From: Nematostella vectensis
Lineage: Eukaryota > Cnidaria > Anthozoa > Actiniaria > Edwardsiidae
NCBI RefSeq assembly: GCF_932526225.1
Contig: NC_064045.1
Coordinates: 2,953,998 to 3,017,997 of the forward strand
Reading direction: 5' to 3'
DNA length: 64,000 nt
In this document: positions 12,574 through 23,619 of the stretch, piece by piece
Numbering within the stretch: the first letter of the stretch is position 1
Layout: every line of letters begins with the position of its first letter
Notes under the pieces: model-generated
Told to the model about the DNA's origin: nothing
The model's input: the letters and a program-made list of their open reading frames with translations, nothing else
Database searches by the model: none
Made by a program: the position numbers and the translations under genes

Positions 12574-13497
12574 TAAAGAACGACAAATTCAACCACAAAG
12601 ACATAATTTGTCACCTAAGGTTTTTGTCACCTCACAAACCACGTCTAGCGTATATCGTCGAAAGATTCATTGATTTAAATATCCTTGATGTCCATAGCTT
12701 ACTTAAACTTTTCAGTACACGCATTCTCTCCTCTTGCCACCCTCTTAGTTATAAGAAGGGTCTGTGTCTAGGGAGATGGCCTACGTCCGTTGAGAACAAA
12801 TTCCTCACTTGCCACCTTCTAAGCCGAAATCCGCAACTTATTCTAGATACGGTTACGCGATTTCACAAAATACATAACGGCGAGTGTTGAATTCACGGAC
12901 AGGCAAAATGCGTTTAAAGGCAAACATGGTATCTAATAAACGAATCTAAACATTTTGTCATGAGGTTCCACCCGGCTTAACAGAATCTTCTAAAGATTCT
13001 TATAAAAAACTGGCAACTTATCACGGATCTTAGCCTCATACGGCTAGAATCTTTAATAAACCTATAGTCTCTTAAAGAAAGAAGAAACCGCTTATAGACT
13101 TTTAAGTCAGAGCCACAATCTCCCATAAAGGACTAGGTATCAAAGCATATTTATTTACAATTGTGGCGGGTGTGGCTGTTGGCAATATTACACAACTATA
13201 AATCGATAGAATTTGAAAATGTGTAGTCTTTTCTGTGCATATTATATGTGCACAAGTAAATTTGTAGTCGTCTTAGAAAAAATCACGAGCATTGGGCCCT
13301 CCACAAAAAAGATAGAGCAATTTTAATAAGAAGTGATATGGAACTGGTCATCGTACTGTATTGTCCATTAGCAAATTATTTTTCATCTGGTCACAGCCAA
13401 AAAAATAAATTAGATATTGATGTCATGCCACTCTCCTAAAAAGAGGATTCTTCTAAAACAAACTGGTAAAAAGTAATCCTTTCTTTAATCCCTTTAG
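12574..13497. other. No gene recognised
   Basis: AT-rich. An open frame at 12624-12890 has no recognisable domain. A polypyrimidine tract and CCTTTAG acceptor end this stretch at 13497. Confidence 0.4.
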
Positions 13498-13800
13498 GAA
13501 ATGAAGTTTGTTTACATCAAACGCCGCTGCATACAATTTACAGACGGCCTGGAGGTGTCTTATTCCTGCTCATGCAATAAAGATGAGGAATCTCTTTTAG
13601 ACGGACTGGATGATAAAGTAGATATTTCTGTTCAAGGTATACAGTATGCATTTTATGGAATATGTGGTTGTTTTTTTATTTTGCTCATTTATTTTGAATG
13701 GATGCTTGTTTAATGGAGGATTTGTTTGTGTTTTTACAGAATGGGATACCACCCATCCAAGTAGCTGCCTGCATGTCAAGACCTGCAGACTTATTCTTTA
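13498..13800 (+). pseudogene. Two exon-like segments with a SWIM-like CxC...CxH pattern
   Basis: Exon-like 13498-13636 follows a strong acceptor and ends at a CAAG/GTATAC donor. A 103-nt intron ends in TTTTTACAG at 13739, and the frame continues as EWDTTHPSSCLHVKTC before a stop at about 13800. Across the junction the residues give C-S-C (SYSCSCNKD) followed about 30 residues later by C-L-H (SSCLHVKTC), the cysteine/histidine order of a SWIM zinc finger. SWIM fingers occur in host proteins and transposases alike; which this was cannot be told. The downstream frame is broken, so I read it as a relic. Confidence 0.35.
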
Positions 13801-13829
13801 ATGATTTGATGCAATATATGGTAATGACC

Positions 13830-15053
13830 CAAAGAGGAGTGTTATTCCAGTAAGCACGTACTATCTGGACATCATAACAATAATTATTATTTTTTATTTG
13901 TAGCCGACACGTTAAACCAAGACCAAGAAGTTTGTCTAAAAATTAAATAATTGTTCATCTAGATGATAAAAGTTGGGATGTCACTTTGAACAAGGGAAAG
14001 CTGATGAAGTTGGCGAGAGTTTGTCTTGCCGACATTGGAATGACCGTATGTGTTTGTCTCCGTAGTTCATTTTGTGGAAAGTGTGAGAAAAGTGGAAAAA
14101 ACGAGGTCAACAGAAGACAAATGTAGTGACATGCCGTGTTATTATGCTGACAGTGAGTGACACACTCACTGGATCGAGTGTGAGGTGTGGGCTCACAACT
14201 TCTGCGACTAAGCCAGTTCTGATGCATCAAGTTACATCTGTTGAATGTGTCGCGATTCAAAGCAATAAAGTTATTTCAGAAAAACAACTTATGGCTGAAC
14301 CTTTATGTAATGTCTCACTGCTCTGTTTCTACCAGAAAAAACAAACAGATATTTATTTCAGGGAGGTTTTGGGGAATGCCTTGCCATATGGCAAGTGGTA
14401 GGCTGCTATTTCAATTTATGTAAAAATGTCCCTAATACCCATCCCCCAGTCACTTATCCAGATCCCTCATTTCGTGACCAGTAAAGTATTTATTACCGAA
14501 GATAAAGAAATACTTACTGTCTTAACTAGTGGGCATTGTTGAAGAAGAAAGCAACATGACTGAGCATGAGACTGCAAGAAAACGGCCAAGCCACACTTCA
14601 AAGTGTATAAAAAACAATGCAAGGACACAGTGAAGGTAATGCAATAAATGATTTACTGTATGTTATCCTTACATTCTATAAATTTTAGTCAGAGTCGAAG
14701 AGTACCTCTCGCTTTGATTTCCTTCGCTTCAAATGTTTGAAAAACGAGAGCATATTACATCTATATTGTTGCAGTTTTATGAACACAAGGACGAAAGAAT
14801 GTTTTTTTTACAGCCACGATATTGTGGGATGATTTACCCCGTGGTAAGACTAGTGCTTTTAACCTAGGTTCGGTAATTGGCTAACTAAGGCTGAAATTGT
14901 ATGTGTGTAACCGCGAAACCTCAGTAGATGTACGCCATCGAGAACAAAGGAAATTCTACTGCAGTACAGTTCCGGCGAACCATCCTACCACCCATGCATG
15001 GTTCATGGACTAAACTGCTGTTTTCCTCAAACCTAGTCGCTTTTCGCAACGAT
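13830..15053. other. No supported gene; possible PHD-like relic near 14124-14240
   Basis: One plus frame around 14124-14240 reads MPCYYADSE, stop, HTHWIECEVWAHNFCD, stop, then SSYIC. It is reminiscent of a PHD finger and could belong with the exons at 13.5 kb, but it has three stops and incomplete cysteine spacing. The rest shows nothing. Confidence 0.2.
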
Positions 15054-15055
15054 TA

Positions 15056-15602
15056 CCTTATTATAGGAATTAAAGGTGGTAGATATTAACGTGTATTAAA
15101 TGAACGCGTATCAAATTAACGACAATTTTTGACAAAACAAATAAATTTGGGCCTAATGTATTCAAATTAACGCGGATCCTGAAAGGTTTTTTTGGTAATT
15201 TGCTGCTCGCAAATATTCCATTCATAAAATACTATTATCATCAAGTATGCAAGCTTTTACGGCTAAAGAGAACAACGACCGATTGAAAAATTACTTGATG
15301 AATATTAATAGTTTATCGGGTCCTCGTTCAGTTGTATCTCTTTGGGCCAACACTCGTGGAGCACTCGTCAAGCAAAGAATGGTCTCGTGCTTCCCAAGAT
15401 AAGACACAAATATTGAGAGAGAACTCTTTTTTAATAAACAGAGTATGGTTTTAAAATTCGTTGAATTTTGTTTTCGATCTTTCATAAAATTCAGTATTTA
15501 TTAACGTTCTCTAAATTAACGTTCAACTTAATTAATGTATTACAAAAAAACAATAAACGTAATTAAGGTAATCAAGTGGAACCTTAATTTCCTATAATAA
15601 GG
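15056..15602. mobile_element. MITE with TA target duplication
   Basis: CCTTATTATAGGAATTAAAGG at 15056 is mirrored by CCTTAATTTCCTATAATAAGG ending at 15602, and both ends abut TA. The 547-bp interior is non-coding and carries several copies of the word ATTAACG. Size, TIR and TA target suit a non-autonomous Tc1/mariner-type element; the superfamily is inference. Confidence 0.6.
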
Positions 15603-15604
15603 TA

Positions 15605-17490
15605 CTCTACTTATAATAAACTCAGTAACTGTCTGAGTTACCGCCGCAGTTATATGAGGCGGTTAGGCAGTATCCAGGTACAACAGTGTTATTTAAGTCT
15701 ATATCACCTTTCAGAATTGATAGTTATGGTCGATTCCATCATATTTTCATCTTTCAAATGGTATCCGCTTGGATACCATATAACATGTGCTCGCACAAAT
15801 CACACAAATCTGCAATATTGAAGTGTTTTGGTCAACTTTCGAAAAAAAGGCTACTTACTGGAAATCCAAGGTACTAGTTGTGTGTTACAAGCTTTCCTGT
15901 CATTTTTTATTTCTTGCCCTGTAGTGGGTTGATTATTTAACTTTAGGAAACAAATCTGTAAAATTTAGCAAATATTTTATAGACTGTGAGTTGTATTTGC
16001 ATTTTGTGCATTTTAGCGCTTGCTATTATAACCAGCCTGCATGACAGATTCTTACTCATTTCCCTCACTCATGTTCTCGAAGAGTGCACACGTGTTCGAC
16101 TCCTCCCACGTGAATATGGCTACCTTTAGGACCGATTGTTGAAGAACGAAAACGAATGACGATTTTTTTCACTTTTCTAGTAGCTGAGAAAGAAATTGTC
16201 GATGGTTAAGGGCTAGAACATGCCAGGACGCTTGATGATGAGCGGCTTTCCCTTGCAACAGAAAATAAAAAAAAAGCACACTCTGGTCACCGTGATTGTA
16301 ATGGATGCCTGACACACTATTACCCAATGCATTCCCTGTTGGCTTCCATTCCAAATAATGTAAAACAAACAACTATAAACACTTGGCTTTAATCAAGGAA
16401 GCGAAAAAGCAAGGGAAAGGAAAGAACAACCCGAGAGCCAAAGAGTCAAAGCTGCAAAATTGATCCTTTTGAAAAACTGACTGGAATGACCTTTGCCGAG
16501 GCTCAAACCAAAGTCCCAAGTCTAGGCCTGCAACTAAAAAAAATCTCGAAATCAGCTCAAACAAAAAAGGCGACAGAGGGCACTTACGGAAAAGATACAC
16601 CTGCAAACAATGATGGCAAAGCAAGATTGAGATGTTCTCCTGGCCACGAGGCAGTCGTATTCTCAACGAGAAGAACAACGACTTGCTCTCTACTTTGAGA
16701 CAAAAAGCGAAGCGTCGTATCGTGTACTAGAGAGGACCTCAGGTCGAGCGAAGAGATCGAGGAGTTCAGACGTGTTTTTATGTGCTCCGCTAAAATCACT
16801 TAGAATCGATCTTTTTCAACTCAATTTTTTTTTAGTTAATTAATACATGTTCACTCAACTGTGCATTTATTTTTACTTAGTTTTGCATAAATTTACTTGA
16901 GGCTGTTCCGCGGGACTCGCGGGATTTACTTCACGTTCACATTATCATATAAATTAAATTTTAACATTTTCCACTCAACTTCAGAAATTATTTGAGCTAT
17001 TTTTATTTTTATAGAATATTAGAATCTAAGTTAAATTGAATATATTTACTTAGACCATAGTATAAGGAAATTTTAATTGTTCTTGTCTCTTGTGTGTGCA
17101 ACGCTAATCAGACACGCGATTACAATTGCTTTCATTTGTTACCATACAAGTAAGGAAAAGATAAAGAATATTACGGCTAACACCATATATTTTTATATAT
17201 ATTATTAAGTTTCTCATAAAAGTTATACAAATACAATCTTAAATACAAATACAACTAAATGTCCAAAACACAACATCGATTGTTGAATAAAAAGAATAAA
17301 CATTTATTCATAAATTAAAAAATATATAAACAAAACAAAATAAAATAAACTCATAAAGTACTTTAATTAGTCATTTTTATTGATATATTTATATTGATAA
17401 ACAGTATTTGCCAAAATAAGCAAAAAAGTCTACAATTTTCTTAATCTTAAAAATGTTTCACAAACAGTTCCTCGCAATTATTTTTCTTAC
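15605..17490. other. No gene recognised
   Basis: Overlapping short frames at 16169-16799 on both strands show no domain and no codon pattern distinguishing either strand. 16800-17480 is very AT-rich with T- and A-runs and no repeats I can delimit. Confidence 0.45.
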
Positions 17491-17493
17491 ACT

Positions 17494-19360
17494 TTGCCTA
17501 AACACTCTACGACCGAACTCTTGAGAGTGAATACTTCCTGTCTAGACTCAGACCTAGACCTTCGTCTGGATAAGGGTTGTTCTGTTGTATTTGGAGGAAA
17601 GACAGAAGGTTTAAACGAGCCCGTGAATTACTACAACAACTCTTGTGCGTCTTTTCACCTTGAGCTGGAGGGAGACTTGGTATTTAAATTAAACCCTGGT
17701 CCCGAAACAAAGCCTGAGGTTCACTCTCCTAGACAACCTTGCCACTCTCCCCTGACATCCCTACTTGGTACAAAATCACATCCTAAACCTATTTCTGCAA
17801 TACCTGTGTTAATAACCAACAAATACACAAATCCATTTCATTTGAACCCGCGTTTCAGTCCTCCTGTTCGCAATCCATCAAACCTGATCAATATCAAAAG
17901 GGATCCCATGCTTGTTAACTCTTGTTCCGGAAACGCGAGGCTCTGTTTACTGAACGCAAGGCCGGTAAAGAGCAAATCTTTTATAATCAAAGACTTTGTT
18001 GTAGATAACAACATTGATATCTTAGCAATAACTGAGACTTGGCTAAAGGATGACATTAATGACCAACTTACTGTGAATGACATCTGTCCCTCGGGTTTTT
18101 TCTACATCACTTGCCCCGTGTTGGGAGAAGGGGTGGTGGAGTAGCGCTCTTGCATAATAAGCGCTTTAAACTTAAAAAACTCTCACCTGATATTACATTT
18201 ACATCATTTGAATTTACTGATCGCCACATAAAGTATATGTCATCGAGTCTAAGAATGGTTGTTGTCTACCGACCCCCGCCTTCAAATAAGAATAAACTAA
18301 ATGTTTCTAAGTTCTTGGAGGAGTTCAGTTCTTTTCTTGAGATGGTTATAACTTCCACCACCCCTCTATAATAACAGGAGATTTTAATTTTCATTTGGAC
18401 GATGAGGGGGACCGACCTGCTCAAAGGTTCCAAGATTTGCTTGATGCTTTTAATCTCATCAGGACGTCCAAGGCTCTACCCATAAAAATGGCCACACGTT
18501 GGACCTAGTCATAACAAGAGCTGGAGAGATACCTCTAAACAATGTTCGGGTCACTAACCCAGAGATATCAGACCATTCTGCTGTGCACTGGGAATCTAGG
18601 TGTCTTAAAAAACCTAATACTGAAAAAATAAAATTACAAAGGCGAAAACTAAAGTCCATCGATCGCGACGGGTTTTGCTAAGATATCAAAAGCTCTCACT
18701 TAATGACACAATCATTCGAAGATGTTTCCAAGCTAGCAAAATGCTATGATGATACCCTGGCATCTCTCTTAAATAATCATGCTCCGCTAGTTACAAGTAT
18801 TGTAACAGTAAGACCTGCTGCTCCCTGGTATTCTGATGAGATCAGGGAAGCAAAGAAACAGCGGAGAAAACTTGAGCGGCTATGGCGAAAAATCCAAAGC
18901 ACTATCCATCGTGAGATGTATGTTGAACAATGTGTTAGAGTAAACCAGTGTATTTATGATTCCAAAATGAACTTTTATGCTGAAACTATAAAAGAAAACG
19001 CCAACGATCAGCATGTTTTGTTCACTTCTATATCCAAGATGTTAAATTCTAAATCTAGTAAAAAATTACCGTCTCATGACTGTCCTAAAGATCTCGCGGA
19101 AAGTTTTTCAAACTTTTTTACAAAGAAAGTTGAAACTATTCGTAACACTTTCCCTTCAACACAAACAGATCTGTTTCCAGAAGAGAAATGCTTCTCTAAT
19201 CGGCTTGATAATCTCTCTCTAACATCAAATAAAGAACTCAGCTCTCTTTTCAAGCCCATGTGGAAGAAATCAGGTGTGCTGGATCCAATTCCAGGGCTGT
19301 TTGGTTCCTTTGGTCTGTGCGGACGTACATTTTTGTGCTCTATCAGATTTCATCCTTAGT
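17494..19360 (+). pseudogene. 3'-truncated APE-type LINE ORF2 (endonuclease and linker, RT missing)
   Basis: An N-terminal region with a 2A-reminiscent run (GDLVFKLNPGP near 17674) leads into an APE-type nuclease: CLLNARPVKSK, ITETWLKDD (catalytic Glu), GGGVALL, VVYRPPP, a GDFNFHLDD block near 18379 (Asp/Asn), HTLDLVITR and SDHSAVHWE (Asp/His). A basic linker follows (18703-19250, ending near LDPIPG), which in intact relatives precedes the RT. The RT is absent. Breaks include frameshifts near 18110, 18365 and 18460 and a TAA at 18679. Loss of the 3' half is opposite to the usual 5' truncation of LINE insertions, so a later deletion or rearrangement near 19360 is likely. Confidence 0.8.
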
Positions 19361-19497
19361 TATTTATTATTGCTCAATACTGCTCAGTTTGAATCTCTAC
19401 TTTATCTAGAGATCATAGTTTGGACTGATTTGGATTTATTTGAGCTCTATCGGATTTATTGAAACTCTCAAGCTTTCATTTTCATCGCTTGGGCGCC

Positions 19498-20487
19498 ATG
19501 ATGACTCGTGGAAAAGCTTTAAAAGAGGACGCTAATTCGACAACCAACAAGATGCCCGAGAGGTTCAAGATGCCCGAACCTCTTTCTGCCGTAGATGATC
19601 ATGTAATCCTAGTCAACGACTCTACCGATATTGATAAGTTGAGATCCGTTGCTTGCCAAACCTTTTTGCTTCGAGAGTCGAAGATGAAGAAAATGGCGGC
19701 CGTCACTATAATGACACCTCAACTGCTGAACTCTCACAAATCAAATTAGAGTTATGCGAGATTAAAAACCTACTACTGTCAGTCGTGGAGGATAACAGAC
19801 TGATGAGACGTCGGCTGGAAATGGGGGAGCAACGGGAGCCAGATGCTTCTGCCTCTGCTCGTGTTTCCCGCGTTGATGATCCTTCGTCACGGTCGCCAAT
19901 CATGCCTAGACCTTCGACCCCCGCTTCGACTTCCAATCATGAGAGCTCGCCTTCAACGACAGCTTCTACTTCCACTTCGACTTCCAATCATGAGAGCTTG
20001 CCTCTAATGACAACTTCTACTCCTACCAATGAGGAAACATCGGCTAATATTAGCCTTGGTACCCAGCCAGAAGCCCCTAAACCAGTTCATTTTATTAATC
20101 GGCGACTCAATGCTCAAAGGCATCGAGGAAAAAAAGCTCTCCCAAAGGAAGGTGGTAAAACAACTCTTTCCAGGTAAAACAGTGGAGTATATCAAGGATC
20201 ATGTAGATAAGCTCTCCCTTCCCTGACACGCTGCCCCAAGTCAAATTATTCTACACGCAGGTACCAACAACCTTCCCTCTGATTCAGCGGAGACCTGTGC
20301 TGTCAAGATCGGTAGCCTTGCACGGAAAGCTAAAGTGTTGTTCCCGGGCGCAAAAATTGATGTGTCCAGTCTAACACACCGGTCCGACGTCAAGACTTTA
20401 GCCTTGAAGATCGTCGCTACAAATGCAAGACTTAAAGAGCCTCAGTCACGAAACGAAAATAGAGTTTATTTGAATATTGATATCTGA
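19498..20487 (+). pseudogene. LINE ORF1-type protein: coiled coil plus SGNH (GDSL) esterase-like domain, frameshifted
   Basis: Starts at ATG 19498. The frame shifts near 19650 into a segment with a predicted coiled coil (LSQIKLELCEIKNLLLSVVE) and a Ser/Thr/Pro-rich spacer with repeated STSNHES words (19850-20080). After another shift comes FILLIGDSMLKGIE (SGNH block I, Ser of GDS), then after a TGA at 20224 the frame continues with IILHAGTNNLPSD (block III, GTNN) and SSLTHRSD, ending at 20485. Coiled coil plus esterase is the known layout of CR1/L2-clade ORF1 proteins, which bind LINE RNA. It lies downstream of an ORF2 fragment, so it probably belongs to a different insertion. Confidence 0.7.
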
Positions 20488-20668
20488 AAAACACTGGCTG
20501 AAAATTTGAGCGAAATCGGTAAAAACCTCGAAACGTTATTGTTTTTTAGGGAATTTCGAACTTTCCGCAGTTTTTGTCCCCTCCATCAATCGCTCGGCCA
20601 AGCAATCACGTGACGACGCTTCCGATCACGTGTGCGTGCTCGGCGTCATAATGTTGGTTTAGTTCAAT

Positions 20669-20768
20669 ATGGCGGACAGAGAAAGTAAGACGTGCGACGG
20701 TGACCCTCGCAATAAAAGGAAAAATAAGGGCCGATTTTGTGTAGCAGGCCTACCGAATAATGTTAGCT
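20669..20768 (+). pseudogene. THAP zinc-finger first-exon fragment
   Basis: ATG at 20669 in a good context (CAATATGG) opens a frame with a basic run and RFCVAGLPNNVS, resembling the start of THAP domains (C-V-A-G with a second Cys expected 7-8 residues on; here it reads Phe). The similarity stops near 20768. Two CACGTG E-boxes 20 bp apart (20608, 20628) lie just upstream. THAP domains sit at the N-terminus of P-element-type and other transposases as well as host regulators. Confidence 0.45.
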
Positions 20769-21070
20769 TCCTCCCTAATCCAGGAACTGAAGGAAGTAGA
20801 CCAATTAAGAAATTCTGCAAGAAGCTCTGTTTTTCCGCGCCGTTTTCTTCTTTTCAAGACTTTTTCTATTCTATAGACGTTCTCAGATATTTCTACTTTT
20901 TGCAGCTCCGTTTTATAAAATCGACCTTCAATATCTTCCTGATTTAGATCCTGTAAACGATAAGTCGTAGGTCTTGATCTCTGCCAGCTGACGATTTTAA
21001 AAACTTCGTCTGACCATCCTGGCAGATACTTATACGCACTTTGTCTCCAACTTTTAGTCTGAAGACTACG
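20755..21070 (-). pseudogene. Integrase C-terminal/chromodomain-like fragment
   Basis: The minus strand reads FRLKVGDKVRIS, a shift, then LPGWSDEVFKIVSWQ, TTYRLQDLNQEDIEG, YKTELQKVE, YRIEKVLKRRK and NWSTSFSSWI. This order (SH3-like integrase C-terminus, then chromodomain-like tail) matches the end of the retroviral-type integrases common in metazoan transposons such as Polinton-like elements; the exact source is uncertain. The fragment is cut at 21070 by the BEL LTR. Confidence 0.6.
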
Positions 21071-21627
21071 TGTAACTGACATGCATCAATGTCCGATGCT
21101 TCAATGTTTTCGTTATCACTTAGCTATATCAACGCACGCTTAAGATTATGATTAGCTCTCAACATTTTGACATTTAAAGGAAAACCGCTGTTTAGCCGCA
21201 TCTAGCTTTTCCTGTTGTAATCACTTTGGAATGCATTGTATCCTCTATTGGGACACGTTCGGTGACCACATTATTCACTCAGTCAAAGCCAGCAATCAGG
21301 AAGCAACAGCACTTAAAGAGTTGGAGAACTCTATTATTTTACAATCCAGAACAGACGTAAGTTTCTAAGTTCAGCTCTTGCCATTTTTGTCTTTATCTGA
21401 ATTTCTTAGAAATCATTGTAAATATTAGAATTGTAATTTTCTGTAATTATTTTGCTTCCTAGTTTTTTACCGCATCGTGCCTGTGATCCTGTAATTCTGC
21501 CAGCCAAGTAATAAAGCCATTACAAAAACCAGTTTGGGCTCAGTTTTACACACTACGCGAAGTGGTTAATGCTAGCGAACTTGGTCCTCAACACACCAGC
21601 GTGTCTGACTAAACCGGGAACGCAACA
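21071..21627 (+). repeat. BEL 5' LTR (557 bp)
   Basis: Starts TGTAACTGACATGCATC and ends GGGAACGCAACA. It lacks 31 bp present in the 3' LTR (26340s); the missing stretch is bordered by TTAG repeats. About eight substitutions otherwise distinguish the LTRs. Confidence 0.95.
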
Positions 21628-21701
21628 GTAAAAAAGTCTGTTAGAAGTCTGGTAAACTACAACACAGAGGTAAACCGTATTGTTCTAACGGAGCCTCCAA
21701 A

Positions 21702-23576
21702 ATGAGTCATAGTGAAGCACCAGAACACTCAGAGGAGATCGAAGCGGACGGCACACGCCGCACGAAAAAGACGCACAGCGGACTGTGCTATTCTGTCGAA
21801 CTCAAAAGAAACGAAATTGGCAAATCTTTGAAAAGGCTCCTTAAATTAGTAGAGAAGGCTGAGAACGCCAATGAGGAAGACTGGGGCAAAATGGATATTG
21901 GGGCGTTTCTAGGCGAGCTAACAACGGCCCACGACGAATTCACAGGGTTGTTTGGGCGGTTGGGAGGGCTGTACGAACAAGATAAATTTGGGGAATTTGG
22001 AGAAGAGTCCAAAATGGTTCCAGAACGGGCTTACTCGAACGAGTTGGTCCACTACTCAATGCAATAAAACGTAGACAATCCGACAAATTGTCGGAAACAA
22101 GATCACGTCATTCTCGTACTTCGCGGCATTCTTCAGTAAAAAGTACAGCGAGCAGAGCTAGAGTTAAAGCCTTAGCCGAGGCAAAAGCAGCGCGCGAGGA
22201 AGCACACTATGAGCGTCTGATAGCAAAAAAGTATTTAGAGCGCAATGAGCGCGAAGCAGAAGAAGAGATAAATCGCGCAAAAGAGCGAGCGCGGCATGAA
22301 ACTGAAATAGCGATCTTAGAAGCGGACAAAAAGGCGGCGATAGCTAGCGCGAAGCTTAAGGCTATAAAACAAGCGCTTTGTGAAGAGGAATACGGGGTTA
22401 AATTCAATTTACCCGAATGTCCTAAAAGCGGAGGGAGAACGCAGGATTGGGTAAGCAAAATTACACCAGTAGACCAAGGGTCCCTACAGCGCGCAACCGA
22501 GCCGGGAAACGTGCCTAAAGAAACCGTATCACAACACCGCACCCAAACCGCAAGTCACGCCGCGGTTAAACAGGAATTTGGTGACAACCCCGAAAGATCC
22601 GCTGATAATCCCTTTGTGAAATCAGAGACCGCCACAATGACACCAACCATTAACACCCACTTAGCTACTTCCGGAAACGATCTATTGAACTATAGCGCAA
22701 ACTTAAACCAACAAATACTAGCCGGGTTAGCACGTCAAAATCTGCCAAAATGCCAACCCGACAAATTTTCAGGCGACGCAACCCTGTTCCACCCGTGGAA
22801 ATCCGCGTTTCTGGCAATGTTAGAAGATGCCAGCGTCTCAGCCACGCAGCAAATAAATTACATGCGCAGTTTCACAAGCGGGGAGCCGCAACGACTAGTA
22901 GATAGCTATCGCAAACGCCAACACCGTGACCCGAGCACGCTATTGAACTATTGAACTCTGGGCAGAACTTGAGCAACGCTTTGGGAGCCCCGCAGTGATA
23001 ATTAAAGAGCTGTTGCAGCGACTGCGCGAGACGGCTAAATTTGGTGAACGCGACGTAAATGAGTTACAGCACTTCGCTGACCTCTGATCTGACGTAGAAA
23101 GCCAGATTGATTACCTCCCGGGGCTTGCGTGTCTTAACTTTCCAACAGCACTTCAACCTGTCATAGAAAAACTTCCTCAGTTTATACGCTCTAAGTGGGA
23201 AAAAGTAGTAGCACAATTCGGCGACGCCAACTATGGGGCTTATCCGCAATTTTCTATTTTCGCAAAAATCGTAAAGGAGCAAGCCAGGATTAAAAACAAT
23301 CCTAACCTTGTGTCACTCGACACAACGACCCCACCAACTCAGTCACGCAAAAAAGTGCTTAAAACGGAACTTGAAAAACCGCCAGGGAAAGACGAAACTA
23401 TAAATAAAGACAAACACTGCCCCTTTCATGAGAGAGGTCACGCACTCACTGATTGTCACGCCTTCGCGAAGAAATCACTCAATGAGCGCACCAAATGGAT
23501 TCGCGACGCACGCCTATGTTTTCGATGCTTTGATCCTGCGCACGTAGCGCGACTGCGCGACCAAAATAAAATGTAG
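21702..23576 (+). pseudogene. gag: BEL/Pao gag
   Basis: ATG 21702. The N-terminal part ends at a frameshift near 22060; the next frame has a long charged helix rich in Ala/Glu/Arg/Lys (22160-22400, likely coiled coil), then the Pao gag core with PDKFSGDATLFHPWK and LLQRLRETAKFGERD, and a C-terminal Cys/His region (CPFHERGHALTDCHAF, LCFRCFDPAHVAR) acting as the nucleic-acid-binding part. A short TATTGAAC duplication near 22945 and a TGA at 23086 break the frame. In the family Gag assembles the particle that packages element RNA. Confidence 0.8.
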
Positions 23577-23619
23577 CGTGTGCGCAGACGAGCTACATAA
23601 CGGACTGCTACATAGAGAA

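Noticed and set aside
12624-12890. 88-codon frame as LINE or host exon
   Set aside because: No motif beyond composition; it starts right after the transposon border with no acceptor.
16169-16799. Overlapping open frames on both strands (up to 101 aa)
   Set aside because: No recognisable motif, no splice signals or start context, and mutually overlapping; likely chance frames.
21628-21660. BEL primer-binding site
   Set aside because: No TGG or recognisable tRNA 3'-end complement directly after the LTR; I cannot assign a primer.
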